DNA from: Taenia hydatigena
Taxonomy: Eukaryota > Platyhelminthes > Cestoda > Cyclophyllidea > Taeniidae
Direction of reading: 5' to 3'
Assembly: GCA_036345935.2 (NCBI GenBank)
Contig: JADWOT020000001.1
Location: 2,593,258 to 2,657,257 of the forward strand
Length of the DNA: 64,000 nucleotides
The position numbers and the translations under genes are program-made. Each line of letters begins with the position of its first letter. Position 1 is the first letter of the stretch. A model generated the notes under the pieces. It searched no databases. It saw nothing but the letters and a program-made list of their open reading frames with translations, and was not told the origin of the DNA. Of the stretch, positions 33,300 through 45,300 are shown in pieces.

Positions 33300-35035
33300 A
33301 TAAAATCCAGGGCCCGCAGACGGAAGGGGGTGTTGCTACTTAAATAACGACTAATTGTATGAAATATCCTCACTAGACACCATCCAATGCATGCCTAACC
33401 CTCAAGACACTACAGTAAGTACTCAACCCACTTCCTTGGAGATGTGTAACCGCAGAGGGACCTAATAAAATGATAGGCCCTTCAACTGTGACGCTTAAAA
33501 TAACAACCAAACCCAAACACCCATCAGGAGTGACAGCACATACTGCATATTACAAAAAGCAGAAAAAGGCGAGTACGAATCTATGATGAGGAGACAATGA
33601 AGCACAGAAGTGACGAGTGCAATGATCTAAAGTGGGATATGAAGCTTAGGATACTTGCGAATTATTGCCTCTTACTGGTGCAATACCAATGCGCTCACCA
33701 ACGAATACCCGTAGAACGGACAATGTTCCAGTCTCGCAGACAATCGTTTAAGAAAACAGCCACATTTCGGCTCATCGAACAGCCAAGATATGCAACCAAA
33801 AAGCCACACAAAACATCCCATGAAATGCGTTACCTTGATGGCAATAGCGCAACAAACACAGGTTGCTCTTCAATGAAGATTAAAAACAGAGCTTAACACT
33901 TCCTGTTGTACTCTAAGAACATCACAACCTTACCATGTCACCTGCGGCAGCACAAGCGTTTTGACCCGAGCGCATAGTGAGCGAGGCATGAAGATAAATA
34001 GCAAAACACTGCAAGCCAAAATCAGAAAGCAAGTAGACAAATAAAAAAATGCAAAGTTTACACTTGTACCTTTGCTTTTGGAAAAAATATATAGATACTA
34101 TCAGGCGTTTTCTTACGAATTTGATATTCAGTCCGTTAAAATAAGTTTTCTAAAAAAAATTGCTTGCAGTTACGATTATGCCAATTATAATGCAAATAGA
34201 ACTGGTTATTACTAATCGAATTAAATAAAATTAGGTTGGCTTTGCTTCTGGGCACATGCCCTAGTCTTCTGCTGCTATGATCTCTGCTTCCAAACGGTCT
34301 GGTGCGAAAGACGGGTTTCCGGTAGGGTGCATTTGTAATACGTTGGTGGTTCACCTCTTTGGCCTGCTCCAGTTCTGCTTTGTGTATTGACTATCGTAAC
34401 TTTGTCAGACTGGCTGATCATCGGACCACGACAGTAGCTCTACCCTCTACACCACATATTGAATGCGAATGTCCTGCATGCATATTGACGCTACTTCCAC
34501 TATAAAAGAAGTCTTGGAGTATCACAATATGTTATTGCTGACAGAAATGCTGCACCGAGGTGCACAAGACTTATGGTGAAAAAGGAAGCACACCTCCTTG
34601 TGGTTAGCACAAGTCAGAAGGATGTGAACCTTACGTCTCATGTCTCGCAACTTTAGGTAGAAGAAGCATGCAGCTTACCAAACAATCGTTGTTGTTTAAG
34701 ATGCAGATTTGGTGCTATTGTCTATGGTGTAAGCCTTCTTCGGAGACTTATGCTTGCAACTCTAGCGCATCTCGTTGGCATTAGTTTGTTCAATCTTAAA
34801 GCTGCGTCGTCTTCACCCTTAACTGACGAGTAGACTAGGCAAATGCTGCTGCATGGAGGAGCTCATTTCACTCGCACACAAGGGAATGAGAAGGCGAGCA
34901 CTACCGCCTTAAAGCAATGCTGCTTAGTTGAACTTGCTAGGTGCTGAGAGGGAGGTAGACGCGCGCTCTCTGCAGCACTACCTTAACTGCACTTGGGACG
35001 ACCTGAAGGCGCCTTAAGACGACGCAGCTTGTCAA
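33300..35035 (-). repeat. Module R2 (minus) and adjoining D1 sequence, no gene
   Basis: 33560-34060 is the R2 middle block inverted. 34070-34990 is collinear with 55300-56200 (for example 'gtgtaagccttcttcggagac' in both). A 99-codon frame at 33597-33896 is not conserved in the sister copies. Confidence 0.5.
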
Positions 35036-35039
35036 ATCC

Positions 35040-35545
35040 CTCCACCTACACGATGTTTGCCCCTAACCTTAGCACCTGCATGCAAACGATCCTATGGACA
35101 ATACTTGAGTTAACATTGACATCATACACCACAACTGTAGGGTGCCATTTCATGGTCAGTCAGTTGACGGGTGACAATCCCTCTCCGGTAGTCTCACATT
35201 CACTGTGCTAGCCGACCACCCACTTCAATGCTTATTGGGAACCATGGAGTCAGGTCTCCTTCACCACGGTCGTGCAGTAGGCGGTTCTTCAAAGCATTTG
35301 CAGCTCAAGTAGATGAGTGTATGGGAGAGCCGCATGCTCTGCTGCATACATTAAGGTCAAAGGGTGAGGAGAGTTAGTAGTCATCAGAGTTGAAGTGTGT
35401 GTTGGCGACGAAGAAGATGCGCTGCCAAGTGAGTGGCGTAGAGGATTTGGAGTGGAAGATTTGTGTGTGAAAGCGGAGTAGGCTTTACAGTGCTGCAGTA
35501 GTAGTCAGAAGGTGTACAGACTGAAGTGAGGTAGTGCATGCTTCA
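35040..35545 (-). repeat. Module R1, copy 4
   Basis: Inverted relative to 6320-6900. Contains the block 'cccctaaccttagcacctgca', shared with 56245-56265. Followed by CATC-rich sequence (35680-36060). Confidence 0.6.
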
Positions 35546-36254
35546 GTCCTAAATGCTGTACCATTCAGTTCAATCACCTTAACACAATTGGAAATGTCCC
35601 CTGTCGCCTTCATTGTGCATTCAAATAATTCCCCATTCAATACTACTCACAAGTTTATCCGTCTTATCTTTTCTTCCACCTATCCACCCATCCATCCATC
35701 CACTTCTGCAGCCGTCATGCGTTCATCCATTTACCCATCAAAACGCTCATCAATCCTTCCAGCATCCATCCAGGCATCAATTCACACCTATTGAGTCGTC
35801 AATCTACACGTCCAGAATGCATAGCTCAATCCGTGCGCATAAATGTGCCTATTCATTCTTCCGTTCATCCATTCACACAGCCAGTCATAAAATTTATGCA
35901 TTTAACTAACCACTCATGCATCCATCCTTTGCTGCCCACACCGATCGACCCATCAATCCATCCATCCATCCAGCTTGTCATTTCTTCAAGCACTCATCAA
36001 TGCATTCATGCGTCCCTTCACAGATCCATTTATCCATCCCTTCACCTCCCACCTTTTCATTAATCCATTCATGTATCCTTCCTTACATTCATACACCCAC
36101 CCTCCATTCATCCTCACATTTATTCTTTTATCACTTTAACCACGAATCCATTCATAAATCCATCCAACTCTCCATCCATCCAATGCTTCAATCGGTATTC
36201 ATCCATCCAATCCTTCACCGTAATGCGTCCACCTACCGATCCTTCCTTTTAAAT

Positions 36255-36521
36255 GCGAGAAAACCGAACAATCAAGTACCTGCACTTTTGAAGCTTCTAG
36301 AAGTAGCAGGCGACAAATCTATCCAACTGTTCCTCTGCATTACCTCAGCTGCCTTTGTGGGCCCTAGTCGAGTGAATCTGATGGGCGAGCATACGCATTA
36401 CAACGAGGGCTGTGCTCTACCCATGGCGAGGACACATGAGGATAGATCTACCAAAGAATATACTTGCACGCTGGTTTCTCCAAGCCAATGGCACGAGCAG
36501 AAGCAGATTGAGCCTGTTTAA
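36255..36521 (+). pseudogene. Galactokinase first-motif exon, copy C
   Basis: The frame carries the galactokinase signature as GPSRVNLMGEHTHYNEGCAL followed by PMA (normal: GRVNLIGEHTDYN.G..LPMA), preceded by VPALLKLLEVAG, which fits the usual N-terminal helix. The sugar-binding Asp of the DYN triplet is His here. After PMA the similarity stops and the frame ends at 36521, so the next exons are missing. A possible acceptor (cattacctcag) lies at 36338-36348. An identical exon sits at 57021-57287. Confidence 0.7.
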
Positions 36522-36529
36522 AGAGCGTG

Positions 36530-38385
36530 AAATTGTCTCTGAAAGCAAACATCCTAACCGCAAGCACCACCTTTCCTAATTCCAAATCGTCCCAAAATCA
36601 TGTTCCATTTTGCGAAGTGGAGGCAGTAACCACTACAATAAGCATGAGGGAAATATAGAGGCTTCGATTAAGCCGCACTGCTCTCCCATTCTGATGTGGC
36701 ATTTCTCTGTAGGGCCGTCCTAATACAAGAAAAGGCCTTGCGATGTCTTGAGAACGAAGAGCCCTTTGCCTTCCTGCCTAGTTGAATGCAGGTAGGTGTT
36801 TGTGAAAAGGCTTTTTATCCTCACATTCGAGTTAAGTGACACAGAGTGCCTCACCTGGAGTAGATGGGCAATTCTGCCCACCTTGCGCAACTCGATTCCG
36901 TGCAGATTTCAGGTGGTGCTTTGTTTGACTGCGAAGGACGCGAACCCACTGTGCATCACAAGTCACACGATTATCATGCAGTGCATAACGGGCGTGTTCA
37001 CATAGTGTGCGTACGAGAAATGCACTTGAAAAGCTGTCGCCGCCTCAGGCTACAAGAAGTGACTGGAGCGAGATATGCCACCAAGCACAGAATTGTTGGA
37101 TCACCAGGTATTCGCAGTGGGAGCGATAGAGTTGGGTTCTAGTTGGGGGCTGGCATTGAATGCACTGACCACTGCGCACCTACATGGATGCAAACGTGGG
37201 ACTCACGGCTGGGAGATACTAGGAAGACTTGACTACACTTCTGCTTCATCTCAAAGATCCCATAGAACAAATGTCGGGACTGAGAGATTGGCAGTAGACT
37301 TATCTAAGACAGCTAAGATGATCGAATGAGACGGATTTGATGTATGGAATGTCATTAAAGGCTGACGAGGGATAAAGCATTCACCACAGCTCACATCTCT
37401 TCACGAAGGCCATGAAAACGCACTGAATGATTGCATTAACAAACTCCATTAGTCGGTCGCAGACCAGTAAGAGCCATTGCCAAGTGGTTGACATTGAAGC
37501 TATGAAGTGGAGTAGCATTTTGAAATGGAAAATCCAAAAGGCGAATCCAATTTGGGATGATTGTAAGCTAAGGTGGAGGAGTGCATCGTTCACCCCTGAG
37601 TCCTACATGCATCAGTCCCATCATTTTACTCCTATTCATACGCCGTCTTCATCCAGCTATCAAGTGATTTACCTGGTTCCCAAAACCCACAACATCATCT
37701 ATTTATCTGTTCACTTATGCAGACCGCTGACATCCATTCACACATCCACCCACTTAGAAGCCATAAATTAATCCATGCGCATCAACGTCCTCATCTACAT
37801 GTCCATTCACATATTTATCCCACTCATCCTTCCATTCACCTATCCATGCATCATCCACCCATTCCGAACACTCATTCAAACATTTCATCCACCCACCCAT
37901 CTATCCACTCATCCATCCCTCCATCTGTACACTCCTTCATCCATCATTCCAATCACCCACCAATGCATCCACCCTTACTCACATTCCTACGCTCATCCCT
38001 CCTTCCACCCACTCCTCTCTTCATCCATCTCCACTCATCCTCCCATTCCCATTCCTCTAATCATGCATCCAACCATCCATCTATTCATCCATCCTTCCAT
38101 TCACCAAGCATCTCCTCCATTCTTCCTATCATTCAACCTTTCATTTATCCTTCTCTCTATTACTTCGCTTACTTTTCCATCCATCCTTGCAATCGTCCCT
38201 CCATTCATATCTTTCCCATCCACCTCTAATCCTCCATTCATCCACACAATCATTCCCCTCTTTTCTCTCTAAACCCTACTCATCTGTTCATTGGCAAACT
38301 AGATTCATAGTAGTAGGCACGCATTCAAATTAACTGCGGGTTAGATTTTTCGTCTCTTTCACCAATTGGTGATGTTTTCTGGTGC
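36530..38385 (+). other. Long 5' flank of acidic-peptide gene 6, no gene
   Basis: 36530-37640 is unique-looking sequence duplicated almost exactly at 57296-58400. Open frames at 36796-37329 are shared between copies only because the DNA is shared. 37700-38275 is a CATC-rich tract producing long spurious Ser/His/Pro/Ile frames. Part of this block also recurs at 51940-52140. Confidence 0.55.
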
Positions 38386-38389
38386 AATG

Positions 38390-38442
38390 GGTCAAGGCTG
38401 AACCCAACCCTACCCAACCCAACCCAACCCAGCCTATATAAG
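38390..38442 (+). promoter_or_regulatory. Promoter of acidic-peptide gene 6 with CCCAA repeats
   Basis: GGTCAAGGC at 38390-38398, TATATAAG at 38435-38442. Between them lie six or so CCCAA/CCCTA-type pentamers. The related promoters at 52771-52828 and 59156-59193 have other pentamer numbers, so the box-to-TATA distance varies. Confidence 0.6.
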
Positions 38443-38485
38443 GTGCAGCAAATGCGAAGCCACCATCATCAACCCAAGACCACAC

Positions 38486-38725
38486 ATGAAGTCGTCGACG
38501 TACACCTTCATCGCTCTCTTCATCGTCGTGTTGGTTGTTGTTTGGGTGAAGGCCAGACCCGATCCCACTCGCACTGCCACTGATCTGAAGAAAAAGGTGG
38601 GAGCGAAACCGGCAGAAGATGAAGGCGAGGACGGCCACAAACTCGACTATGACGAATGCGATGATGAAGATGGCAACACAGGAGAAGACGTGCCGAAAAA
38701 GCAGGCGATAAGAAAGGAAGACTGA
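38486..38725 (+). CDS. Small secreted acidic protein, copy 6 (short tail)
   Basis: 79 residues. The signal peptide MKSSTYTFIALFIVVLVVVW is followed by VKARPDPTRTATDLKK. The acidic block (LDYDECDDEDGNTGEDV) is shorter than in copy 7. The tail PKKQAIRKED is read in a shifted frame: alignment with 41536-41823 shows a 1-base deletion after VP, so the Glu-rich tail of the family is lost. Copies 8 and 9 share this deletion. It is a single exon. An AATAAA lies at 38815-38820. It is still a plausible secreted peptide. Confidence 0.68.
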   Translation: MKSSTYTFIALFIVVLVVVWVKARPDPTRTATDLKKKVGAKPAEDEGEDGHKLDYDECDDEDGNTGEDVPKKQAIRKED

Positions 38726-38814
38726 AGTAAGATGTTCGCGAAGGGTTAGCAGGAGGCAAAGATACTGTCGTCTGGTGACGCAGTGGTTTCAGTTGTCGCG
38801 ATGATTTGTTTGCA

Positions 38815-38820
38815 AATAAA
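38815..38820 (+). terminator. Probable poly(A) signal of gene 6
   Basis: AATAAA 90 bp after the stop, in the conserved block 'gtttgcaaataaaaggagcatg'. The same position holds AATAAA in copy 9 (59507-59512), ATTAAA in copy 7 (41889-41894) and AATAAC in copy 8 (53220-53225). Confidence 0.6.
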
Positions 38821-38829
38821 AGGAGCATG

Positions 38830-39655
38830 TAATGCAATGGTTGGCGTAGCATCATGGGTGGAGGGATGGATGTGGTGTGTGTTGGAGTGTGACATTAGTG
38901 ATGTGGGAGGAGTGGGTGATGGGGAGCAGGTTGGATGTAGGCCAAGTTGGGAGGTGAGGGGGGATGGTGTGTGTATTGCGATTACTGAACTCGGGTCGCA
39001 TCCATCGAGGCAGCATTCATCCATTCATCTATCTTCATTCACACGCACGCACACACACAAGCACAAAACTTCATTGCATGGAATGTAGCCGCATCATTAA
39101 CTCCATCCACTAAACCACGTAGACACTTACCCTGTACGCAACTACTATCGCTCCATGCAAGTGTTCGTTCATTTATGCATCCATCCATTAATCCGTCCAT
39201 CAGGTCACTTCCACTATTTATATCCCTTCCTCCGTGCATCCACTCCCACATGCTCCTCTTCATCCACCATCCCACCACCCTTAATGCAACCCTTCATTCA
39301 TCTCACCTATCTGCCGCAATCCAGCCTTTCTCTCCCCACCTTCTACTTCACACATTCCTCCTTCAACCTTTCAAAGCTTGCATTCTCCGTGATTATGTAG
39401 GTCCTCTATATAGCTGCCATCCTGATCTCGGAAATAATTTCAGCCCAAATGGTTGTCGTTTGCAATCATTTTTGTTACTCCAAACTAGTGATCCACTTTA
39501 CTGACCACACAACACTGCATCCAGTACAGCAGTCATCCCTCACATTCCGCCTCAGCATTCCTTTCTTTCAGCCTTGCCAAACCGTGTTTTGGAAACTCTC
39601 AACCTACCCAGATTAACGACGGTGGACAAATGAAGATTAGAGTGATTGACGATAG
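38830..39655. repeat. 3' flank module of the acidic genes
   Basis: GGAG/GGTTGG-rich stretch then CATC-type tract, collinear with 59520-60345. No gene. Confidence 0.55.
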
Positions 39656-39659
39656 TTCC

Positions 39660-40500
39660 AGTTTATGGAAGCCGCGTCGAGAATCTGTATATGCTACCAA
39701 TGGGATAATAGTTTATAATCCATCACAGATGGGCTTAAAAGTGATGTCTACTTTCCCCAAACACTCACTTACTCTCATCTGTACACAAACTAATAACAAC
39801 GGAATTGGGAAGTAGAGAGTGCAAAGTCAACTCCAATGGCAGTGCCATTTAGCGTGGGATCACGACAGCGTCCATAAGACTGGACCGGAGACAAAGCCTC
39901 AAATCCATCCTCTGCACCTACAACAGCCATCCCAAACACCACTTTTCCCGCCTCAACACCCATTTCTCCAACCATCAACACGTACACGTCACCCACTGTG
40001 GCAGCCTACTTCGCGCAGATCCCACCAGCCTCATCGGGCTCATTGCAGAGGCACGGTAGACGCAGACAACATTGTCACCTCGAGTCCTCCACACAGCACA
40101 TGCAATCACGCACCACTGGTCTGTCTGCATCCTCCCAATTGACACGAAGTCGTCAACATCGTGCACAACCTCGCGGTTTGCACAGGATGCATGATTGCAC
40201 GCACAGCAGTACTTGCATTCCTACAATGCACGCATTAGAGGCACCTCCCAGCACTGCACAATAAGTCCAGTGTCCACACGGTAGTTAAGGCGGCCGCCAC
40301 CGACACGACGCAGACAGGCGCATCGAAGCACATCAACACACATATCGCGACAGTCGTATCGAGGCAGTTGGGAGAGGATGAGGTGGGCACAAGGCTATCT
40401 CCAAGGCACATTTGCGGGTAGTGAGACAAAACTAGAGGACGACGAAGTTCGTTTCCAGCGCACTGATTCATTGTAGAGCTCGGATATCTGCAGACGGCAA
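39660..40500 (-). pseudogene. SETMAR-like SET-domain gene, copy C
   Basis: Minus strand. The pre-SET exon region (40471-40235) is degraded (NQCAGNELRRPLVLS). The second part reads VSIGRMQTDQ and NVVCVYRA in one frame (40166-39975), then YVLMVGEMGVEAGKVVFGM in another (39996-39790). Without a flanking galactokinase. Several frame breaks, so a pseudogene. Confidence 0.6.
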
Positions 40501-40504
40501 GAAA

Positions 40505-41395
40505 TTAAATACAGCGCACGGACGGTGCAGGTAGAAGATGATGAGGAGGAGGAGAAGGAGGAGCGCTTCACCACACAAAACCACCAATTTCACAAAACAT
40601 CACCAGAAAACAGCTAAAACATGCTTGAAATTCACACAAACTGCAGCAAGTAAGAAACCAATCACTCTAAATGTAAGACTACAGAGAGAAGCCACGAAAT
40701 GATGTGCTTTATACAGTGACACAAAGTAACAAATGAAGTGAGACATGCAGCAGGACTGCTAGTGTCTGCTGCACAGTAGAAAAGGCAGAATAAAGGCGAG
40801 TACATAAAAAACAACGATGGAGAGACAATGCAGCACAGTACAAAGTGACATGTGCAATCACCTAACGTGGATGCAAGACTAAGATAGCCAGCCAACTCCT
40901 GACAACCGCCTTCGTGAACAGCCAGATCCCACCTCACTGAACAATCAATTTGTGCAACCAAAAGTGCCACACGAAACGTCGAAACACATGCGCTAAACAA
41001 AGGCAGTAGCACAAGGAAGAGGCGAATCTCTTCAAATGAGGTAACTTGCAATGAAGGAGAGGATAAAGTGTCTTATTTCACTCCCAAAGGCTCGCCACTT
41101 TACCAATGTCACCTGAGGACGCAACATGAATTAGACTTGAGCGCATGACAAAGCAATCGAAAAAATAACAGTAAAAATTCCAACTGGGACAATGGGGAGG
41201 TAACAAACTACTTTGCTATATCTTGTTCTTTGAAGGATAATGTATTTAGCTCTGAATTGCACTTAATTTTGCAATTTGATTTATGTGTGAATAAAGTGCG
41301 CATTACGAAAACACGTAAAGTTGGCGAAAAAAGATGTTGTTGCAAGTTTGAAATGCAATTTTGTTGGAGTGAAATGCAATGCTCATGCTCCTAAT
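40505..41395 (-). repeat. Module R2 (minus), diverged; no gene
   Basis: Blocks near 40790-41180 match 33560-34000 and 54780-55200 in the same orientation. It separates the SET copy C from acidic-peptide gene 7. Confidence 0.5.
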
Positions 41396-41481
41396 GTGTG
41401 TTTAGTAGTAGGACGGAGGCGGGAGGACGATTGCAGCCTATGCGATGCGTCGGTGAATTGGTGAAGGTCAACACAACCTGG

Positions 41482-41489
41482 TATATAAG
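41482..41489 (+). promoter_or_regulatory. TATA box of acidic-peptide gene 7
   Basis: TATATAAG followed by the conserved leader gtgcagcaaatgggaaggc. The upstream box is degenerate (GGTGAAGGTCA near 41459-41470 instead of GGTCAAGGC), so this copy may be regulated differently. Confidence 0.6.
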
Positions 41490-41535
41490 GTGCAGCAAAT
41501 GGGAAGGCGTCATGGTCATCAACCGAAGACCAGAC

Positions 41536-41823
41536 ATGAAGTCATCGTACACGTTCGTGGCTCTGCTCGTGGTGATGCTGGTTGTTGTTTGGGTGAAGGC
41601 CAGACCCGATCCCACTCTCACTGCCACTGATCTGAAGAAGGAGGGGGAAGATGAAGGCGAGGGCGACCACAATCACGACTATGACGAATATGATGATGAA
41701 GATGGCGACACAGGATTGGACGTGCCTCAAGAGGGAGGCGAGAAGAAAGGCGAAAAGCACGGGCAGGATGAGGAGGAGGAAGAGGAGGAGGAAGACTGGG
41801 GTCAATTTTTCGAGGAGGATTAG
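41536..41823 (+). CDS. Small secreted acidic protein, copy 7 (full-length short subtype)
   Basis: 95 residues. The signal peptide [20 protein letters not shown] is followed by KARPDPTLTATDLKKEGEDE, then DYDEYDDEDGDTGLDVPQE, a basic-acidic linker and an 8-Glu run ending DWGQFFEED. No Cys. It keeps the ancestral frame at the place where copies 6, 8 and 9 have lost one base, so it is the reference for the subfamily. The start is at the signal peptide; the in-frame ATG at 41398 lies far upstream of the TATA box. ATTAAA at 41889. Function unknown. Confidence 0.78.
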   Translation: MKSSYTFVALLVVMLVVVWVKARPDPTLTATDLKKEGEDEGEGDHNHDYDEYDDEDGDTGLDVPQEGGEKKGEKHGQDEEEEEEEEDWGQFFEED

Positions 41824-41929
41824 AAGAAGTGAGAGCGAGGTTCGTTGAGTGACCTGACCTGCTGAATTGTAGCGATTATTTTTCCCCAATTAAAAGAGCA
41901 TGTGGTAAGATGGTGATCGTTGCAAGAAG

Positions 41930-42440
41930 GTTGGAAGGTTGGGATGGGGGTGGGTGGGGTTGAGTGGGGTGGGGTGGGGTGGGGTGGGGTGTGTGGTGAG
42001 GTGGACGATGGTGATGTGATGTGCGAGGGGTGGGTGTTAGAGAGCACCTTCGAGGTGGGCAGTGGTAGGAGGCGAGGCAGTGACGTTGGTTGGCGCTTAT
42101 TTGGACCGATGCACTGAAGCCCTATTCATTGTGGGTGCGCTCATCCCTTCTCCGATCTCCCATCCCCACACACACACACACACACTCACACACGCATGCA
42201 CATCCCCATGGAATCGACCCCACACGCATCATTTCTTCCTTCCATTCAACCACGTAGACATTCATCCTCTACGCAATTTATATCCCACCACGCAAACGTC
42301 CATCCATCGTCCATCCCATTCGTCCTTGCGAACAATCACTTCAGCCAGAGTCTTGCAGTCTTCAATTTGTTTAGTCAACCGCTCTTCAATCAATCGTATG
42401 TGCACTTCTTTGTCCATCCATCTATTTCCCTCCCATATTT
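41930..42440. repeat. GGGGT-rich, CA-rich and CATC-rich 3' flank
   Basis: A tandem of GGGGT pentamers (about 41960-41995), then a CA tract (42168-42185) and CATC-type sequence. Same order as after gene 1 (1040-1330). No gene. Confidence 0.6.
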
Positions 42441-43030
42441 AACCTACACTTCCATCCATCCATCCATCCATTCACCCAACCATCAACCCATCCTCCCCGT
42501 AGTTTTCACTCCTTCTATCACTTCATCCACCAATCCACTTGCCCATTCACAATCACATCCAGCCATCTCTCCACTCCCAATTCAACCATTCATTCATCCA
42601 ACCAGTAAACAGTCGCTCCACTGATAATGAGAAGACTTCCAACCCAGCAGACAATCGCATAACATCACTCCACACCTAATCGCTCACCAAACACACAAGC
42701 GTGCATTTCACACACAATTGCTTCCCCATTCCATTTCGATGGTCCTTGATTTGGGGCCTCTCACTCGACCTCATCATCCAGATAGAGGAAACGCCGTGAC
42801 ACCAGCAGAAGTGGGTGAGTGAAGTGGACCGTGCAATGAGAAGGCGGCGGAATCACACCAGTCGGGTGGGTGGCTTGGATGGAGTGGGCATTTCCCGTGA
42901 AGTGCTCCTCTGCTTTGGTAAGCTTCCTCCTCCTACTTACCACACCAATGTGGACCCCCTTGGACTCATGTCTCTATCATTCACGCATTTAAACTACCTG
43001 AAACGCATATTTTGTTGATGACTACCATAT
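42440..43030 (+). repeat. Module R4, copy at 42.4 kb
   Basis: Very similar to 49005-49560 and to 21890-22485. Holds the 252-bp segment missing from the left palindrome arm. Confidence 0.65.
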
Positions 43031-43195
43031 TGCATTCACTTCCCCTACTTTTCATTCCTTTATCCCTCCACCCATGCATCTATTCATCCAACTGCCCTTA
43101 CATTCCTTTGTTGTTTTCAATGCGAACACATGCGTGAGGTGAGTTCTTTGTTTGAAGCAACTGATGACATCTGATGGTGGAGTGGAAAGGGGCAC

Positions 43196-43197
<2 letters not shown>

Positions 43198-43231
<34 letters not shown>
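43198..43231. repeat. TC dinucleotide microsatellite
   Basis: About 17 TC units without interruption. It is absent from the related positions at 14750-14830 and 22630-22700. Confidence 0.9.
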
Positions 43232-43233
<2 letters not shown>

Positions 43234-43249
43234 CTCTCTATCTCCCTGC

Positions 43250-43800
43250 GTCTGGCAGCAACTGCCCGTTTCTTCTCAATTACAGTAGCACCAATTGCAA
43301 TGGCCGGTATGGTGGTGCGAGAGGAGGTCAAATGCAAAGAGCTGAAGTGCATCTTGATCCTGCTAATGAAGGTGCTAATGTCTGTGTTAGGCAGAGAGGG
43401 CGCGAGAGAGGACATTGTGAGTAGGACAGTGAGAAGTGGGTTTGTTTTGCCCGTCATGCGCTGTCTTTCCCTAACTCGTGGGAAGAAGTCTTAGCTGTAC
43501 ATTGTTCGTGATGGAAAGATTGTGGAAGCGAATGCGCAGTAACAAATGGACAAGAGAAACGAAGGGACTGTCAGCACCTCTCAGTCACCTCGAAAGGGGT
43601 CATTTATAAACAGTCTTACATGATGATATGAAAGTGGAACGATGGACATCAAAATGCTGATTGTGAACTCAGTGCCTTTGTTGATGTGATGAGTAGGCCT
43701 TAGCGACGGCGAGAGTGATGGTGTCGTCGTGGTGGAGAGGCATAGGCACAATGTAGGTGCAGGAGGACCAGGTCAGCAGGGTACTTCAATTCACCAAAGT
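43250..43800 (-). pseudogene. 3' part of unknown gene U, diverged copy
   Basis: Minus-strand homologue of the last exons of U (compare 22780-23300): the region near 43440-43500 matches the last exon and that near 43690-43790 the ITLTI exon. Frames are broken and the motif exon is absent. Confidence 0.4.
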
Positions 43801-43802
43801 GT

Positions 43803-45300
43803 TTGAGGAAAATATTGTGCTGCAACGCCTATTCACAGAATGTGGTGTCGATGATATCACAGTCGGTTGGTTCATCATTGTCTCATTCACGCTTGGCGCA
43901 GTGTGATGCAATTAGTGCTGCAGGAATTGAAGGGCAGCACTCAAATGGATACGCACTTGGGACAAAAAGGTTAAGATGGCGACAGGAAAAGTACTTAACT
44001 GCGAAATCGGTGAAATCTTGAGTATATGAAGTACTATGGAATGGAAGTCTCGCATTCAGCTCACCACGGCAGCACTTCATTGAGCAAGGAAATAAGTACA
44101 ACCATGACTACTTCACCGACATGAAATCTGCCTCACGCTTGATCACGTCACCTTGGCATCCCTCCACCGTCCACATCTTGTCATGCCATCAAGGCACAGA
44201 TGTGCTTTCTGCTTAGATTTAGCTGAATGAACGGCCTTATTCCACAAGGCACATGAACGTATGTTGATGGTGCATGAGGACGCATGACGACTGTCCAACT
44301 CGTGTTAAGTGTGGCGCTGTCCGTCAGTAAAGAAATATACGCAGCAAATGCCAAAGTGGAAGATAACTCGTGTTTGAGCCCACACAGCTCAAATTTTCCC
44401 TCCCGTTTAGATGGTAGACATCACGGGGAGGAGGATGAGAAGGATGAGGAGGAGGAGGAGGAGGAGGGGCAATGTGTAATTGAAACACTCTAAACTTGCC
44501 CTTGATTTCGTCATCCGTTCTCACTACTTTCCCCATCCACACTTGAACTATCTCTTTCTGAGGCAAAGCCTTCCTTTGCCAGAGAACGCCTATGCTGATC
44601 CAACAGAATGCATAAATTAGCCTTAAAAGGAGTTCAAAACACACTAAAAGGCGATAAATTAGTATTATTGTCGCAAACACAATCGCCAGATTATCGCACG
44701 TCAGTGGAATTAGCCTCAGTCACGAGGTTGGAGGAAAGTGCATTTGAAATTGCCACCTCCACACTCGCGAGCAATGCAAAGGCATAACAGTGTATCGTGT
44801 GGCCCTCCAACGCTCTCTCCTGACGCAGTGTTTTTCACTTGCAACAAATTGTGTGGCCTCGAGTTACGAACTGCCTTTCAACATCCTTTTTATTTGCCTA
44901 AAATACACGAGTTGTATCACACAACGTGGCAGCAATTTGGATTGCTTGAGGCAAACAAATGGTGAGGTGTAACATGCTTCTGTCAAGACGAGGCCATTTC
45001 AATCCTCTCACTGTGACGCAAATTGGTGTGTGTGTGTGTGTTGGGATAATCCTGCATCGGGCTTCCTTCAGACTGTAAATGTCCTCTCTGGTGATTGGCA
45101 CACAATGTCCTAGTGCTGAGTAGATGTGCTGAATAGATGTGGTTAGTGTGTGTGTGTGTGTGTGTGTTGCCTGAGAAGTGCTGCATCCACCGAGAATACT
45201 CCTTCCCATACTCACCAGAATTCCGCTACACGCAATTCCACAGGCCACTTCTCATCAGGTTGTCATGCGTGAAGCAAATATTTTGCACTTTATTAGTGAC
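43803..45300 (+). repeat. Direct repeat T1, copy 1
   Basis: Collinear and highly similar to about 49645-51215. Includes the small frame at 44284 and module R5. Relative to 42440-45300, the second copy lacks about 800 bp between its R4 and this block. Confidence 0.75.
44284..44493 (+). CDS. Candidate small secreted acidic peptide, unrelated subtype, copy 1
   Basis: 70-codon frame starting MTTVQLVLSVALSVSKEIYA, a short hydrophobic start that could be a signal peptide, and ending in an EEDEKDEEEEEEE run. The sister copy at 50099-50422 keeps the first 50 codons with few changes. I see no TATA box or GGTCAAGGC box, and the minus strand is also open, so it may be chance. Not recognised. Confidence 0.3.
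   Translation: MTTVQLVLSVALSVSKEIYAANAKVEDNSCLSPHSSNFPSRLDGRHHGEEDEKDEEEEEEEGQCVIETL

Larger units (their letters stand above)
32170..39660 (+). repeat. Direct duplicon D1
   Basis: Collinear with 53460-60350 (D2). The order is: GALK last exons, SET gene (minus), R2, R1 (minus), CATC tract, GALK first-motif exon, long upstream block, acidic-peptide gene, 3' flank. Similarity is uneven: moderate over 32.2-35.0 kb, nearly identical over about 36.0-38.3 kb, which suggests later exchange or gene conversion in the acidic-gene half. Confidence 0.8.

Noticed and set aside
36796..37329. Frames of 69-92 codons repeated at 57562-58074
   Set aside because: Conserved only through recent duplication; several overlapping frames are open and none has a recognisable motif.
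37717..38272. 165-170 codon frames, also at 58483-59038, 35916-36260 and 56269-57018
   Set aside because: CATC low-complexity reading, open in two frames at once. Only the last part of 36255-36521 and 57021-57287 (galactokinase motif) is meaningful.
38399..38430. CCCAA/CCCTA repeats as an interstitial telomere
   Set aside because: They lie exactly between the promoter box and the TATA box and are pentamers, so they look like promoter microsatellite, not TTAGGG-type telomere repeat.
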